Origin: Cavenderia fasciculata
Taxonomy: Eukaryota; Evosea; Eumycetozoa; Acytosteliales; Cavenderiaceae
Direction: 5' to 3'
Assembly: GCF_000203815.1 (NCBI RefSeq)
Contig: NW_004457639.1
Span: 1,116,001-1,180,000 of the forward strand
Length of the DNA stretch: 64,000 nt
The notes below the pieces were generated by a model that saw only the letters and a program-made list of their open reading frames with translations, was not told the origin of the DNA and did no database searches. The position numbers and the translations under genes were made by a program. Of the stretch, positions 21,193 through 34,331 are shown in pieces; the first letter of the stretch is position 1, and each line of letters opens with the position of its first letter.

Positions 21193-23914
21193 TTAAATAA
21201 TCTTTTGGTTAATTGAATAGGTATATTTTATAATATTGTAGTTGTTGTTAAATGAATAATAGGTTTCTATAAATCGAGTGATTGTTTTGACAGACTTGAC
21301 AATACTATTTTTATGCTCTGCAACAATACTTTCAATATTTTGGTTTAAACCATTCAACAAATTGACAATGAAATCCAATTCAACTGCCGATCCCAATTCA
21401 ATGATGTTTGGGTGTTGATTCTTTAGTACCAATAGAATTGGATATTGAAATATCGATTTTTCTCCTTTGGCTATTTTCTTTGTTTCCAATATCCAAGATT
21501 GAATTGCATCGTTGTGATTTGACAGTACAAATTCATCTCTAGTGTATTCCAATAGATTGGTTAAAAATTGAGATATACAACTTTGTACACCAAGTAATTG
21601 TATTCTTTTTAAAGTGTATAGGTTATTTCCTTCAATATCTTCTTCTTCATATTCACCATATTCATCCATTTGTTGATGTGATAATTGATGCGAATGGTTA
21701 AACATTGGAGATCTGGATAATGTAGACATGAGACGACCAAATTGACCAATCAATTGTTGGAAACAATAATTGATTTGTTTAGAGCTCATATTGAGACTAT
21801 GAACAAGATGATCTAGTGAAGATACAATATTGATCATTTCATCAATATGTGGTACATCTTGATCAAAGTTTTCAACTTGTTCCAATATCTTTTTAAAGAA
21901 TATTTTAAATATTCTCTTTCCATTGGATGACTCTTCTCGTATTACTTTTAGTGGTCGTTCTAGTTCTCGTTCTTTTGTTAATTGAATAGAAACTAAATAT
22001 GGCATGATTGATATTGCAATCTTTTCGTGATTTGTAACCAAATTTAATTTTGTTACCAGACTTTGAAGGTATGGGTATAGATATGATGGTGGTACAACTT
22101 TGATAATCTTTTTCAACAATATTATACCTCTTTCATCATCAGTATCTACAGTTTTATAAAAATGTTTTATAAAATGAGCAAGGTAAATTGAAATATCATC
22201 CTTGATATATTGAACAAGACCTAACAAATCACCAGTTTTAATAGGACTTGTCGTCGTCGATTCCAAAATAGTATATCTAAAAAGTAGATGAAAACCATCA
22301 GATGCTACCTTTTTACAAATGTTTGGAAAGATGAGTTTAAGTATATCAAGTATACATTTATACTTGTAAACATCAGCATCCCCATTAATAATAAGAGGTG
22401 GTTTAAATAATTCAACAAATGGTATTACTAATCTTGTTTTATCCTAAAAGAATAAAATAAAAGAAAAAGAATAAAATTAATTATTAATATGATTATTATT
22501 TGTTTGTTTGTTGTTTGTATACATACAGATTTTTGGTTTTTGTAAATTATATTTTGAATATTTAATATGTTTTGAATTTTTTTGTTTGTTTCAAGTGATG
22601 TTAGGATTAAATCAACAAAATCATCATCATTGACATAATTAAATATTCTACCTTGAAGGCTTGAGACATGTTCGAGTAATGCTATACAAGTCTCTTGTTT
22701 CTTTTCTTTTTCTAGTCCTATTCTTTGATTCTCTTTTCCAAAAATGACTTGTAAAATGGAACCAAAAAACTTTACATCTTGAAGTAGTAATCGATTATTT
22801 ACAGTATTTATGACAGATTTAGTCTTGTTTGTAATGGCACCGAGGATTGACCGATCAATCTTTTCAGATTCACCAAACTCTGATATTATCTTGATCACCA
22901 ATAAATGTGCCACCTCTCTTGCACTCTCATTTTCATAATCATTTGCATTCTCTATAAATTCAATCAATTCTTTCCATTCTTCTTTCCATTGTCCGACTAA
23001 ATAAATAAATAAATAAAAAATATAAGTAAAAAGTATATACTTTTCTATTCTATTGTTGTTGTTGTTATTTGTTACCTTTACAAATAGAATGAATAATATC
23101 AGATCTTAAAGGACCCAAACAAATTTTAAAGGGAGGGTCTGGATCATTGACACCATCGCCTCTGATTGCATCTATGAGTAGTTCTTGTTTGATGGTTTGT
23201 TGCATGTTGGGTGATACCTTGCTATGAACAGTCGACCAATCAAACCCAACCCTTTCCTTTATTGCATGTAATATTGCATATTTTGATTTTGTTATACTTG
23301 TATTTATAAATGTTATCTAAAAACAAAAACATACAAACAAACAAACAAACAAGTCAATATACCATATACTCTATATACTCCATTTATCTAATCATGTGAT
23401 ATATATATTTATATTTACATTTGTTGTTGACGATGGTAAGCCATTCCTAAGGAGATAAAGTAACCATGCAAACAATTGATCATACGTATTCGTTTTAGTA
23501 AATTTACTATATTGAGCCCCAACATCCAAACTATTACCCAAACACCTGTTAAGAACAACCTCTGTAAATTCAATTGGTGGTTCTTGTAGCATTGATATTA
23601 AACCATACGATACTGCAATACTTGAACATCTATTAGAAATAGATGACCACATAATAATAACAATAAAGTACAGAAAGTAGAGAGCAATACTTTTAAAAAC
23701 ATTTTTTTTTGTCAAGTACTTTATTGTTATCACGAACACCAAGCTTTGCAACTTCGAGTAAAATTTTATTAATATCTTGCGTGTCCTTTCCAACTTGAGA
23801 AGGTTTAAGATATCTTCTACATCGACAATAATGGGTCGCTTTCCTCCTCATTGGCGACAACAATGGGTACCAAACAATTTCACAGTTCTGTTCATCATTC
23901 AATTTAACAAACAA
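21193..23914 (-). CDS. large alpha-helical protein, family not recognised, 5 exons
   Basis: Four exons are well supported and in phase: 23629-23419, 23316-23086, 22996-22527 and 22443-21193, together 721 codons. The protein is almost wholly helical, with repeated Leu/Ile-rich amphipathic segments (such as LDILKLIFPNICKKV and IILLKKIIKVVPPSYLYPYL) that resemble HEAT/ARM repeats as in importin-like or DNA-repair scaffold proteins. I could not assign it to a named family. There is no signal peptide, and a short acidic insert lies near 21650. A likely first exon begins at the ATG at 23914 (MFVKLNDEQNCEIVWY) and runs to about 23720, but no donor there joins exon 2 in phase with the usual signals, so its 3' border, or a one-base error, is unresolved. 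It is divergent from the ComC-like gene, with about 160 bp between the starts. Confidence 0.7.
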
Positions 23915-24071
23915 AGAACTTTATTCTAATAATCAAGTACTTGTACTAGTATAGTATAGTATAGCACACACTATCTTCACTCTACTCTAGCTAGTTTGTG
24001 TTTAGATTATCTAATCACTCTCTTCTCTTCTTGTCTTTATTGCTATCGTTAGCAGAGATAGATAGAACATA

Positions 24072-27000
24072 ATGATTAAAAAGACAATACTACTACTCTT
24101 TGCTTTTGTAGTAGTACAACTACTTTTATTGAATGGTGTCAATTCACTTCAAGGTATGTGTATAGATCTCTCATCTCTTTTGATAATATAGGTTAGGTTA
24201 TTTAACATAACATCATTGATTTATTTCTATTCCATCTATAGTTTTAACTTTAAAGACTAATCCTGTATTGTCGGGAGTATCACCATTTCAAGATGAACAA
24301 GTGACATTTACATTTGAGACGGATACTATTCTACTTTCATTGTTTTATGAATTGGTTGGAACTAATACGGCAAGTCCATCGAGAATGACGACTGATGGAT
24401 CAGACACTCAATCATTTACAACTGTAATGCCTATTACTTCGTTATTAAACTATGGTCTACCACTAGTATTTAACTTTTATGATGTTAATTCTGGTGGTAA
24501 TCTAGTTGGTAGTATCACATATAATCCTGTGCCAACTACATCCCCACCTTTGTACACGACCAATACCAATGTAACAATCTTACCAAACCTAGTACACATG
24601 TTGTATCTTCCAGGTGAAGCTGATGTAGGACCCTACTGTCAATTCACGTTTGCCTATAAAGTATACAATGAATTGGTTGGTATTAGTAGCTTCTTTGACT
24701 CGTCTACACCAAATGGCTACCCATTGAGTATCTACTCTATGGGTCGTAGTCCCTATGTCATTGAACAAACCAATGAATACAAAACCTATGTCTTTACAGG
24801 TGGTGCGGCCGTTCAAACTTCAAATATCAACTCTCTCACATTTTACAATTATTTTGGTTCATCAACTTCTAAATCAATCTCTGGTTTAATTTGTCAATCT
24901 TATAGTATGTTAAATATTAATATATACAAATATATAATAAAGATATAATAAAGATACTAATTATTTCTTTTATAATTATTTTTAGATCCACCAAATTTAA
25001 TTAATAATTTAAATTTGATAGCATCTACGGTTGAACCAATTGTATTATCTTCATTCCAAAGTATATCATCGTTTGGTAGAATGTTTGCCTATCGAAATGA
25101 TGATGATATGAATATGGCCCAACGTATCATTACTCCAACTCTATTCAATTACAATAACAACTCAATCTATTACAGATGGTCAAAAGCAGCAGCTGACTAT
25201 CAAAATATAACATTGGAGGTTCCAGGGTACCCAGCTAATTCATCAACCACCATTTCAACTTCACCTTATACTCGTAAGTGAGAGAGCTGTTTTTTTTTTA
25301 CAAATTATTAATTAATTTTTATTTATTTAATTTTAGAACCAACTGGTATAACATTTACAGTAACATGTAGTTCATTGTCAACTTTATTACCATTACCACT
25401 TTCAATTGTATTACAATCAAATTACTTTTCAATCATTCCAGACCAAAACTATATCAATATCAATGTACTGGTTAATTTGATGCCTGGAATGGATCAAAAC
25501 GAAATATCTGTAATCACATTTAATATTGGTAGTACCTTTTGGGTTCGAGACAAAGGATTTAAAACAGTTCCATACAAAACAATCTTGTCTGTTTCAACTC
25601 GTGATGCCCGTTCATCAGTCCTAACATCCACGTTAATTTTTAAAAATGGGTATACATTAATGAAGCAACAACCTTTTAAAACCGATGTTTATACTTCAAC
25701 TTCAGCATCACAAGCCATTGGCGCAATGGAGAATTTCCAATTCTCTAAAACATCCAATCAATTGTATCATTACTATCAAGTTGAAACCAATATCACAGAT
25801 ATTCCAATTGGATCGATTCCCTATATCAATGTATATTGTCAAGCTGGATTGATTCTAAAACCAACAGACTATACTGCTTCATTTATCGATATTGCTATTC
25901 GTGATGGTACAGCCTTCCCATACCAATTCCAAGGTACAAGAACTATCATGAGACTATATCGTAAATCTTATATCCCAATGGATTTCCAAGCTTCAAATAT
26001 CTCTCTTACATTAGGATCAATTCAAAACTTTTTAATTGATACTAATCTTTTTAATATTGGTAAATTTAAATCAAAAATAATAATAATAATTAAATTTAGA
26101 TTTATTAACTTTGTTTTTTTTTTTTTTCTTTTTACTTTTTAGAAACTGATTTACAAGCACCAATGTTTCAATTACAATTAAAAGGTGATTATTTTGTAAT
26201 GGATATTCAGGATAGATTGGGTATAAGAGATAATTGGTGTAATGTAACATTTGGAGGTGAAACAATGAATGTAAAGAGTAGTAATCGTCTAAGAGGAACT
26301 GTTAGTGATGGTTCTTATTTATTGCGTATTCCAGGTGGTTGGAAACCACATTATTGTATGATTAGACCTTCCGTGTCATGTAGGGATATTCGTGGTAATG
26401 GATATCAAAATTTGGATTATGATGATACCAACCAAGTTTCATCATACCAATTCCCAGGATACCCACCAATCTGTGCAGTTTCAACAAACTCTATTTCAAG
26501 ACTCCTACACATTGGATATCAATTTGTAGATACTCAATCGTCGGTTGTATTTAGTGTCATCTTTTCAACACCAACTGCAGCAACTGTAGCAAATCTAAAA
26601 CTCATCCTATACACTGATCCAGAGAATACGGTCATTGCAAAGGAAATGCCAATGAACATGGTACAATCGACAGGTAGCTTTTTCGAATTTACAAAGACAA
26701 ATATATTCTCCTACCCTACCACCACTACTCTCTACTTTGGTCTTGATTATACTCAAGCTGGTCAATCTGTTCATCTATCAACCAAAGATATTAAATATCA
26801 TTTTATTCTATCTACTGATGAACCATACTCTACTAAACCAAGTTCAAATATTACAATTCAAAGTATTAGTAAGATATGAAAACAAAAACGAAAACAAACA
26901 AACAAATCAACCTTTAAATTAATTTCCTTTTTACTTTTTATTTTATTTAGATTATAAACCATTACCATCAATTCAAATACTTTACGCAAATTTAAAGGTT

Positions 27001-29066
27001 AGAATGCTAATTGATACAGCAACTACCTATGCAGTGATTAAAAACATTACATTGACTCAGTTGTTTAGTCAATCATTGTATCCAATCTATTATAAGTGGA
27101 CTGGTCCCCCTGGAGTCAATGGTGGAACCTATGATATTGACATTCAAACAAGCAATGCATGTGGACCAAATAGCAAGGTATACATTAGCAGCATTTGTGA
27201 TGAATCTGAAAATTGTTATCAATTTGGAATGTATGGTAATTGGGTTGATATTGGTAATGTGTCTTTACCATGTGTCAATGCACTACCCGACTATAGTGCA
27301 GAATTTGTCAATGTCTCTATGGTCAGAGCCAACAACCAAGGTAGTATTTCAATAGACGTCTCTTCAAACAATCGTAAATTTGATGTTCTATTCCAAATCA
27401 CCAAGAGTAGTGAAAACTTTCAATTGGCCAACACCAGCAATCAATTGACACCAATTGTCTATCTAACTGAAATGTTGTCAAATGAAAAATTGGAATTTAT
27501 ATCAGCTCTAACAGTTGCTTCACCTAATCAATATCTAGCTACTATTGATATTCCTGTCAATTGGGGTCTGCGTGGTGTTGAATTAAGTGTTTGGAGAATA
27601 CTTGATAATTTTGGTGGTGTATTTGGTACAAATTATATTGATTTTAATTTAACTTTATATTCTTCAAGTGGTAAGTTAAACAAACAAACAAACAATCAAT
27701 CAATCAAACAAAATAACATATATATATAATCATATTTATATTTTATTATTTATTTATTTATTTTTTAGTAATGAATCAAATACCATATATTTGGAATTCA
27801 ACATTAGATTTTACATTGAAAAGAGTATTTGTTGAAGGATCAAACTTTGGATATCCAATAGAGGTGATGATTAATTCAAATAGATTGTCGACAATGATTA
27901 GATTGTCTGATAATTCAATTGATATATCTTCATTGGCCATTGACTATACTCAACCAATTACTATTGGTGTGGTTGGCAGTAATTATACCAATCTACTGTC
28001 AGGTGGTACCAATCAAAAGTGTCTACGTAATTGTAGTGGACATGGAGAATGTTCATCGGGAACGTGTATTTGTAATATTCCATGGACAGGTGACGACTGT
28101 TCAATTGACAATTCCTACACTTGTCCAAATAACTGTAGCGGTGGTAATGGTCAATGTTTGGACAGACTATGTAACTGTAATACCAACTTTACAGGTCCAG
28201 ATTGTTCCATCTCTCTCGTAACAACACCCAAACCAAACTATAATATTACTATTCAACCCACAGAACCAACTGCCAATTTTAATGGATTCCAAAGCCAATC
28301 AGTGTCTACCAATTACGAAATATCATTGGTTCGAATCGACGAGATTAATCTAATTGGTGAAGTCATCTTTTCTTACAATCTAACTGGGTTGTGGCAATTG
28401 GTTGAACAAAATAGTAACTATACATTGTATAATATCAGTTCTGGTGTTCAACCCGGTAATCCAATGTCATGGGTGACTGTACAAGTACATCCATTTGGAG
28501 AGGAGGGTGGATCGATTGAATGGATGAACAATACGATTCAAATGGCACCTAGATCAGTTAAATACTTTACCTATATCAATGGGTACAAGTTTGATCAACC
28601 ATACAACCAACTAGAACTAGTATGGCAAAACATGGTTGTTGCAGACCGTGTCTGTGGCGACGACTCGATTCAAGTGGGTGGCAATCTCGACGATATGCAT
28701 TGGTACCAGTTACCAGCCAACCAGCTGATTCTATATGGTCGATTCTCAGACACCATCCTACTTGACAACAAACCAGTTCGTAGTATCAACAAAATTGCAC
28801 AAACTGAAAACACTGCCTACATTCAAACCATCATTCCCTATTTCAACGAAAATGTTTTAATTGATCCAGATTTCAGTGTATTGGTCGATTATGAAAAGGA
28901 AACCGAGTGTTCCGATCAACCAGGTTTCCCAACATGGAAAATTGCAGTCATCGTCGTTGCAGGTGTCATCTTTATAGCTCTCCTAATAGTTGGTATTAAA
29001 GTATTACTCCAAAAAAACCTATACCTAAGAACAAAATTTTATAAAATATCAATGAAAAGAATGTAA
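24072..29066 (+). CDS. ComC-like EGF-domain receptor-like membrane protein, 7 exons, 1499 aa
   Basis: Exons are 24072-24153, 24242-24904, 24986-25273, 25337-26059, 26143-26868, 26951-27670 and 27769-29066, and sum to 4500 nt. Exon 1 encodes the signal peptide (MIKKTILLLFAFVVVQLLLL). About 1050 residues of beta-rich, N-glycosylated extracellular repeats follow. Then come two EGF-like modules (about 1150-1213; NCSGHGECSSGTCICN and GGNGQCLDRLCNCN), the family's conserved C-terminal ectodomain containing LYGRFSD and LIDPDFSVLVD, one membrane helix (about 1461-1483, IAVIVVAGVIFIALLIVGI) and a short basic tail. This is the architecture of the large dictyostelid ComC/EGF-like family, implicated in cell-cell communication and cell-type regulation. 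The ligand and role here are unknown. The tail is too short for a kinase or other signalling domain. Confidence 0.9.
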
Positions 29067-29316
29067 CCAAACAAATAAATAAATAAAAAGAAAGAAATAA
29101 ATAAATAAAATATATGTAATAATAATAAATACAGCAAACTTGTCATCCCAAGTTGGAGTGTGCTGACTTTTTTTAAAGTTTACTTTTTTTTTTTTTTTGA
29201 TGAATGATCATTCATTAAAGCAAAGATAGTACTATAGTTAAGTTATATATCTTTAGTGTTGTTGTTGTTTGATAGTACTAGTAGAAGTAATATAATAATA
29301 GTTATAATATAATATC

Positions 29317-30468
29317 ATGTATTCTGCAGGTCCATCAGGTTTGCGTATGTGTATACTAGTGATTGATTGATTGATTAATTGATGATTATTAATATCGATG
29401 ACCCTTTTTGTGTACATACATACATATACTTTTATTTATTAGAGAATGCACCTGTTACAAAATTGATATTGATCATTGTTATAGGTAGTTCATTGGTTGT
29501 AAACTATCAAGCAAATAAATTGAAATTAGTATCTGGTGGTACTAGTACAACAACAAATAATAATAATAATAATAATAATATCGAAGTCACACTATCAAAT
29601 CTATCATTGATAACATTACTACTTAATAATCTATACTTTACAACCATTGGTGAAACCGTTTTGGGTTCCTTTCTTTTATATTCATTCCGTCTTTTCGAAA
29701 GAACTATGGGTTCTTCAAAATATTCTGTAATGTATATTAGAAGATATAAGTACTTCTGTTATCACATACTAATACATTTAATTTGTTGTTATTATTTATA
29801 TAGTTCTTTGCAGTCATTTCAATTATAATATCAACTTTAATACATATTGGTTATTTGGTTGTTTTTAAAAAGGGTGGATCACCAGGACCGTAACTATCAA
29901 CACCTATCCATCATCATTATCAATTATAAAGTTATTAATTTATTTACTTTTACTTTTTAGATACTCATTTATATTTTCATGTTTGGTATTATTTTATAAA
30001 GATATACCAGCAACCTATTGGTTTAAACTATTAAAATTCCCATTAAATGATAAGATCTTTTCATATATTTTATCGTTGCAAATGATGTATAGTTATCCAA
30101 ATGCATTTGCCAATTGCTTGTCTGGTTTGATTGCAGGCATTCTCTACTATACCGATATATTTTCACTCAAAAACAAGAGATTCCCAAAGTGGATGGCAGC
30201 ACTTTGCAATCGATGGATCACTCCACTACTCCAGTCCAATCAACGCCCAACCTCTTTACGTACTCTCATGGAACTTCAACAAAGACAGCGAAGACACCAA
30301 CAAACCCAACAACAACAACAAAGACAACATACTCCAATCGTCCCATCCGACATTAATATCGCCACACTCGAATCAATGGGTTTCCCTCGTGAACGTGTTA
30401 TCGAAGCACTCCAAATGTCAAATAATAATTTAAATGAAGCTACCAATTATTTATTAAGTGCAATCTAA
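29317..30468 (+). CDS. UBAC2-like rhomboid-fold ER protein with C-terminal UBA domain, 4 exons, 301 aa
   Basis: UBAC2 is an ER membrane pseudoprotease of the rhomboid/derlin group, which works in ER-associated degradation and in retention of UBXD8. Exons 29317-29344, 29443-29726, 29804-29889 and 29961-30468 sum to 906 nt. The protein has a short N-terminus (MYSAGPSGLQ), then several membrane helices (LILIIVIGSSLVV, SLITLLLNNLYF, FAVISIIISTLIHIGYLVVF, YSFIFSCLVLFY) with RLFERTMGSSKY between them. A Gln-rich linker follows, and a UBA domain at the end (DINIATLESMGFPRERVIEA) carries the MGF/P loop. No catalytic Ser-His pair of active rhomboids is seen, as expected for UBAC2. Confidence 0.88.
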
Positions 30469-30911
30469 AGAAAAACAAGAAAGAAAACAAATCAAATCAA
30501 AAAAGTAAATAAATAAATAAAATAAATATAAATATGTAAGATATAACCAAAAGAGAGAGAGAGAAAGAGGAGTGAATTCACAAATAATATCTTCCATGGT
30601 CGACGATGTAACCTCGTGAAAAAAAAATGATGATGACAGAGAGAGGTTGGGTGAAGTTCGAAATTGTATCACTTCAACCTTGAAAAACAGGGGGTGATGT
30701 AATTAAAATTAATTATTATATTGAAGAGGCATACATACATTATACTGTATTCATCATCATTGTCTCTTTGATCGAATATTTATATATTGTTATAAACACC
30801 AACACATTATTGTAGTATTATTATTTTTTATTATAAGAAACAAACAAAGCAAAGCAAAAGTATTATATAAATAATTGCATATTATTAGATTACAAGAGTA
30901 GTAGAGTAGCA
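30469..30911. other. intergenic, promoter of the TEX2-like gene
   Basis: AT-rich DNA with a GA microsatellite near 30552-30570. No coding or RNA feature was found. Confidence 0.5.
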
Positions 30912-32987
30912 ATGTTACATGTATTTTCATTTCTATTTGGTGGTTTCTCTGTAATCATTTGTGGATTCTATCTATTAGTTAGATTCCTAGAGGCATTGGA
31001 CACCAAGACAGAGAAAGAGTATAAAGATATATTGGCTGATGCTGCAAAAGAAAGAGCTGAAAGAGTAAATACAAATACAAATACAATGAAACAAATAGAA
31101 TTATATTGTTATTGATAGAGTACTCATATCATATTTACCTTTTTATTTTCTCTTTTTGTAGAGATATGATACATCAAGATTTAATACAGAAAAGAGAGGA
31201 AAAATATTTATAAAGACACCAGAGAACACCTCTGCTGAATCACCAGAATGGAGTCATTGTGTATTAAAGAATAATATGTTATTTTTATTTAGACAAGCTA
31301 CTGTATGATATTAGATAGATAAGATAGATAAGATAGATTGTAATGTTATTTATACTCTTCTCTTTTTTCATTTCTTTCTTTCTTTTTTATTAGGATACAT
31401 CAGCAATTGGAGTAATATGTTTTGATAATTGTTCGATTAGTATTATTAGAAACAAGACATCAAAATTCCACAAAAAGAATGGTATTGTGATTATACATCC
31501 TGAACGTGAACTATTGTTCCACAGCAAGATCTTACACTTCTTTTTTGAAAATGGTAAGGAACTAGAGACATGGTATTGGTTTTTAAAGGAGGCATCGTCA
31601 CTCACCATCAAAAAGACACCCGATGAAGAAGCTGCTGCCAAATTGTGTCAACAATTCTTTACTGACTTGCCTGTACGTGCATGTGTTCCTGGTAGTGCAC
31701 AACAAACTGTTGGTAATATGAGTGGATACTTTCCATCAAATAGTTCAGTTGCTGCAAACTCTAGTAATAGTTCATCCTCTTCATCATCACATAAAAGAAA
31801 CAATTCAAATTCAAACTCTAAAGAAATTGAAATGTCAGAGATACTTATGAATGGTTCTAGCAATACATCTACTGGTGGTAGTCCAACCACCTCTTCTTCA
31901 TCATTTACACTTAGAGAAAGAAAATCTGCTGGGTTTACAAGTTCGCCAGTTTCAACCAATACAAATACAATCAACAGTACTAGCACAACCCCACCATACA
32001 CCTCTACTACTACAACTACCAATACTACTACTGGTAATTTACAATCTACACCATTAAACATTCCAACCCCATTACAAACAGCCTATACCAACACGATTGA
32101 TGGTATCTCTGGCCCCGTTGCAGCATCGAAATTTGACTGGTTAAATGTTTTACTTGGTCGTGTATTCTTTAATATTTACAATGCCGATGAATTATTACAA
32201 TTTGCATCCTCAAAAATTATAAAGAAAATTAACAAATTAAAAAAACCTTCAATCCTTGTAAGAGATAATATAAATAATAATAATAATAATAATGATAATA
32301 ATGATAGATAGATAGATATTAATAACAATTATATTTTTTTACTTTATTTATTTTAGAAAAGTATAACATTACAAAATTTAGATTTTGGAACCAATTTACC
32401 AATTTTACAAGATGCAAAATTATTATTTATAACTCCTCAAGGTGAATTGGTAAGACATCTTAAAACCAAATATTGATATCAATATTTACTACTATTTATT
32501 TATTTATATTAATATTTCTTTTTTTTTTGTATAGAGTTGTGATTTATTATTAAAATATCATGGTGGATTTACATTGACTATAAAAATTGAAGTGATGATT
32601 AGTTTTAGAGGACATTCAGTGACTATACCATTTGTGATTTCAGTGACTGTAAAATCATTGTCTGGTAGAATGAATATTCAATGTTTGCCCCCACCCACCA
32701 AAAGAATATGGGTTGGATTCTATGGTGAACCCGAGTGTGAATTGGATATAGACACTTCAATTGGTCAATCAAAGACTAGTTATCTCAACCTTCCCAAGGT
32801 TGCCAAGATCATTGTCAACAAGCTAAAAGCTGAACTCTTTGAAATGATGGTGTTGCCAAATACCGACGATTGGCCACTCCCACATGCCAAACAAAAAAAG
32901 AACAAAGATCCTTTAGCTTCAGTACCAACTCCTTTACAACAACAAACAGATATTAATAATAATAATAATAGTAATATTAAATCTTGA
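30912..32987 (+). CDS. TEX2/Nvj2-type SMP-domain lipid-transfer protein, 5 exons, 567 aa
   Basis: Proteins of this type sit in the ER membrane and use an SMP domain to move lipids at contact sites (Nvj2 in yeast, TEX2 in animals). Exons 30912-31064, 31162-31302, 31394-32257, 32357-32449 and 32535-32987 sum to 1704 nt. An N-terminal membrane anchor (MLHVFSFLFGGFSVIICGFYLLV) is followed by a PH-like region (about 60-170) containing FHKKNGIVIIHPERELLFHS and ETWYWFLKEAS. A Ser/Thr/Asn-rich linker comes next. The SMP domain starts at FDWLNVLLGRVFFNIY (about 315) and runs through LQNLDFGTNLPILQDAKL and RMNIQCLPPPTKRIWVGFY to NLPKVAKIIVNKL. The order and lengths fit the family. Confidence 0.9.
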
Positions 32988-33402
32988 TAAAGATAGGAAG
33001 AGAGGAAAAAAAATAGAAAAAAAAAATAATATATTGCAATTTTTTTTTTTCTCATCAATGATTACTCTCGTAAGAAATATTAAATAAAATATTCTGTTAT
33101 ATGTATACACCCCCATCAAAATATAAAGGAGATTATAATATCAATCAAAATATACTTGAGAATAATCTTAGAAATCAATTTGTCATCCAAGAAGAGGTGG
33201 GCTCTCTCGCTCTGAGGGTGCTTGTCTCTCGGGATGGGCCATTATTTTGAAATTTATGAAAATTGATCAATTTTTTTTTCATTTTCTTGATTTTTTTTTA
33301 ATTTTTTTTTCTCGCGTTTCACCTTTCTCTCCTGAGGCATGAAAAACGCCTCTCAAACATTTTAGTCTTCCTTTTACAACCAACATAATACTATAATCAA
33401 AA
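32988..33402. other. promoter region of eS30
   Basis: T-rich DNA with a GC-richer patch (33195-33240) and a short stem-forming pair GAGGC/GCCTC around 33333-33353. I cannot identify a specific element. Confidence 0.4.
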
Positions 33403-34140
33403 ATGGGTATATATCATATCATAGTGTTTTGAGTAGTTCAACAATAGAGATTTTACAGGTCATCAATATTAGAATAGGATAGGTTTATAACATAGCAAAG
33501 AGCAGGCTGGAGGTTAATAGTATTATAGCATTCATGTTTGACAGTAGCAGCATACATACAAAGATTGATAAATAATTTTTTTATAACAATAATAATACAA
33601 ATAATAATAATAATAATAATAATAATATGAATAATAATAATAATAATAATAGACTTGTGATAGATGAATAATAATAATACATACAACTAATAATCAAACA
33701 TAATGATCATTCAACAATTTCATTATTCTTATACTGCTACTGTCAATTATGTGATGTAAATTATTACTACTTTGCTATATTATAACAAAACATTACACTA
33801 CTATACTACTATTCTAATTGCACTTGTGTTATCTCAAAGTGATGAATGAAAAAAGAAAAAAAAGCCGAACGAAAAAAAATATAGATCAGATTTGCTAATA
33901 CCTCTTTTCTACTATTACTACTTAATACTTTGACTTGTTATAGGTAAGGTTCACGGTGGTTTGAACAGAGCTGGTAAAGTCAGAAACGCAACTCCAAAGG
34001 TCGAGCCAAAGGAAAACAAGAAGCCAAAGGTCGGTCGTGCCAAGAAGAGAATGTTGTACAACCGTCGTTACGTCAACGTTGTTGTCGGTTTCGGAAAGAA
34101 GAAGGGTTACAACACTCAAAACGTCCCAACTGTTGCCTAA
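33403..34140 (+). CDS. rps30: ribosomal protein eS30, 2 exons, 66 aa
   Basis: This is a 40S subunit protein. Exon 1 contributes only ATGG (33403-33406). A 537-nt intron follows (donor GTATATAT, acceptor TTATAG), then exon 2 (33944-34140). The product starts [20 protein letters not shown] and contains [20 protein letters not shown] and [10 protein letters not shown], which is diagnostic for eS30. Unlike animal FAU, no ubiquitin-like domain is fused to the N-terminus. Codon use (AAG, GTC, TTG, CGT, CCA) is strongly biased compared with its neighbours, as expected for a highly expressed gene. An intron just after the start codon is common in dictyostelid ribosomal protein genes. Confidence 0.93.
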
Positions 34141-34331
34141 ATCAATTGATCATTTATTATATAAAAGAGCTAGTTGATGGCATCAATAGTATTACTATAT
34201 TATTGTTCCTCCAATATAGTATTTAAATTTATAAAATAACTAGTTTTGGTTAGCTTTTTTTTTTCTCTAAACTTATTATTATCAATTGTCTTCTTCTTTT
34301 TATCTTGTTTAAATGATTACTTTATACTTTT

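Noticed and set aside
33839-33845. C/D snoRNA in the eS30 intron
   Set aside because: A C-box-like GTGATGA exists, but no CTGA D box follows at a suitable distance.
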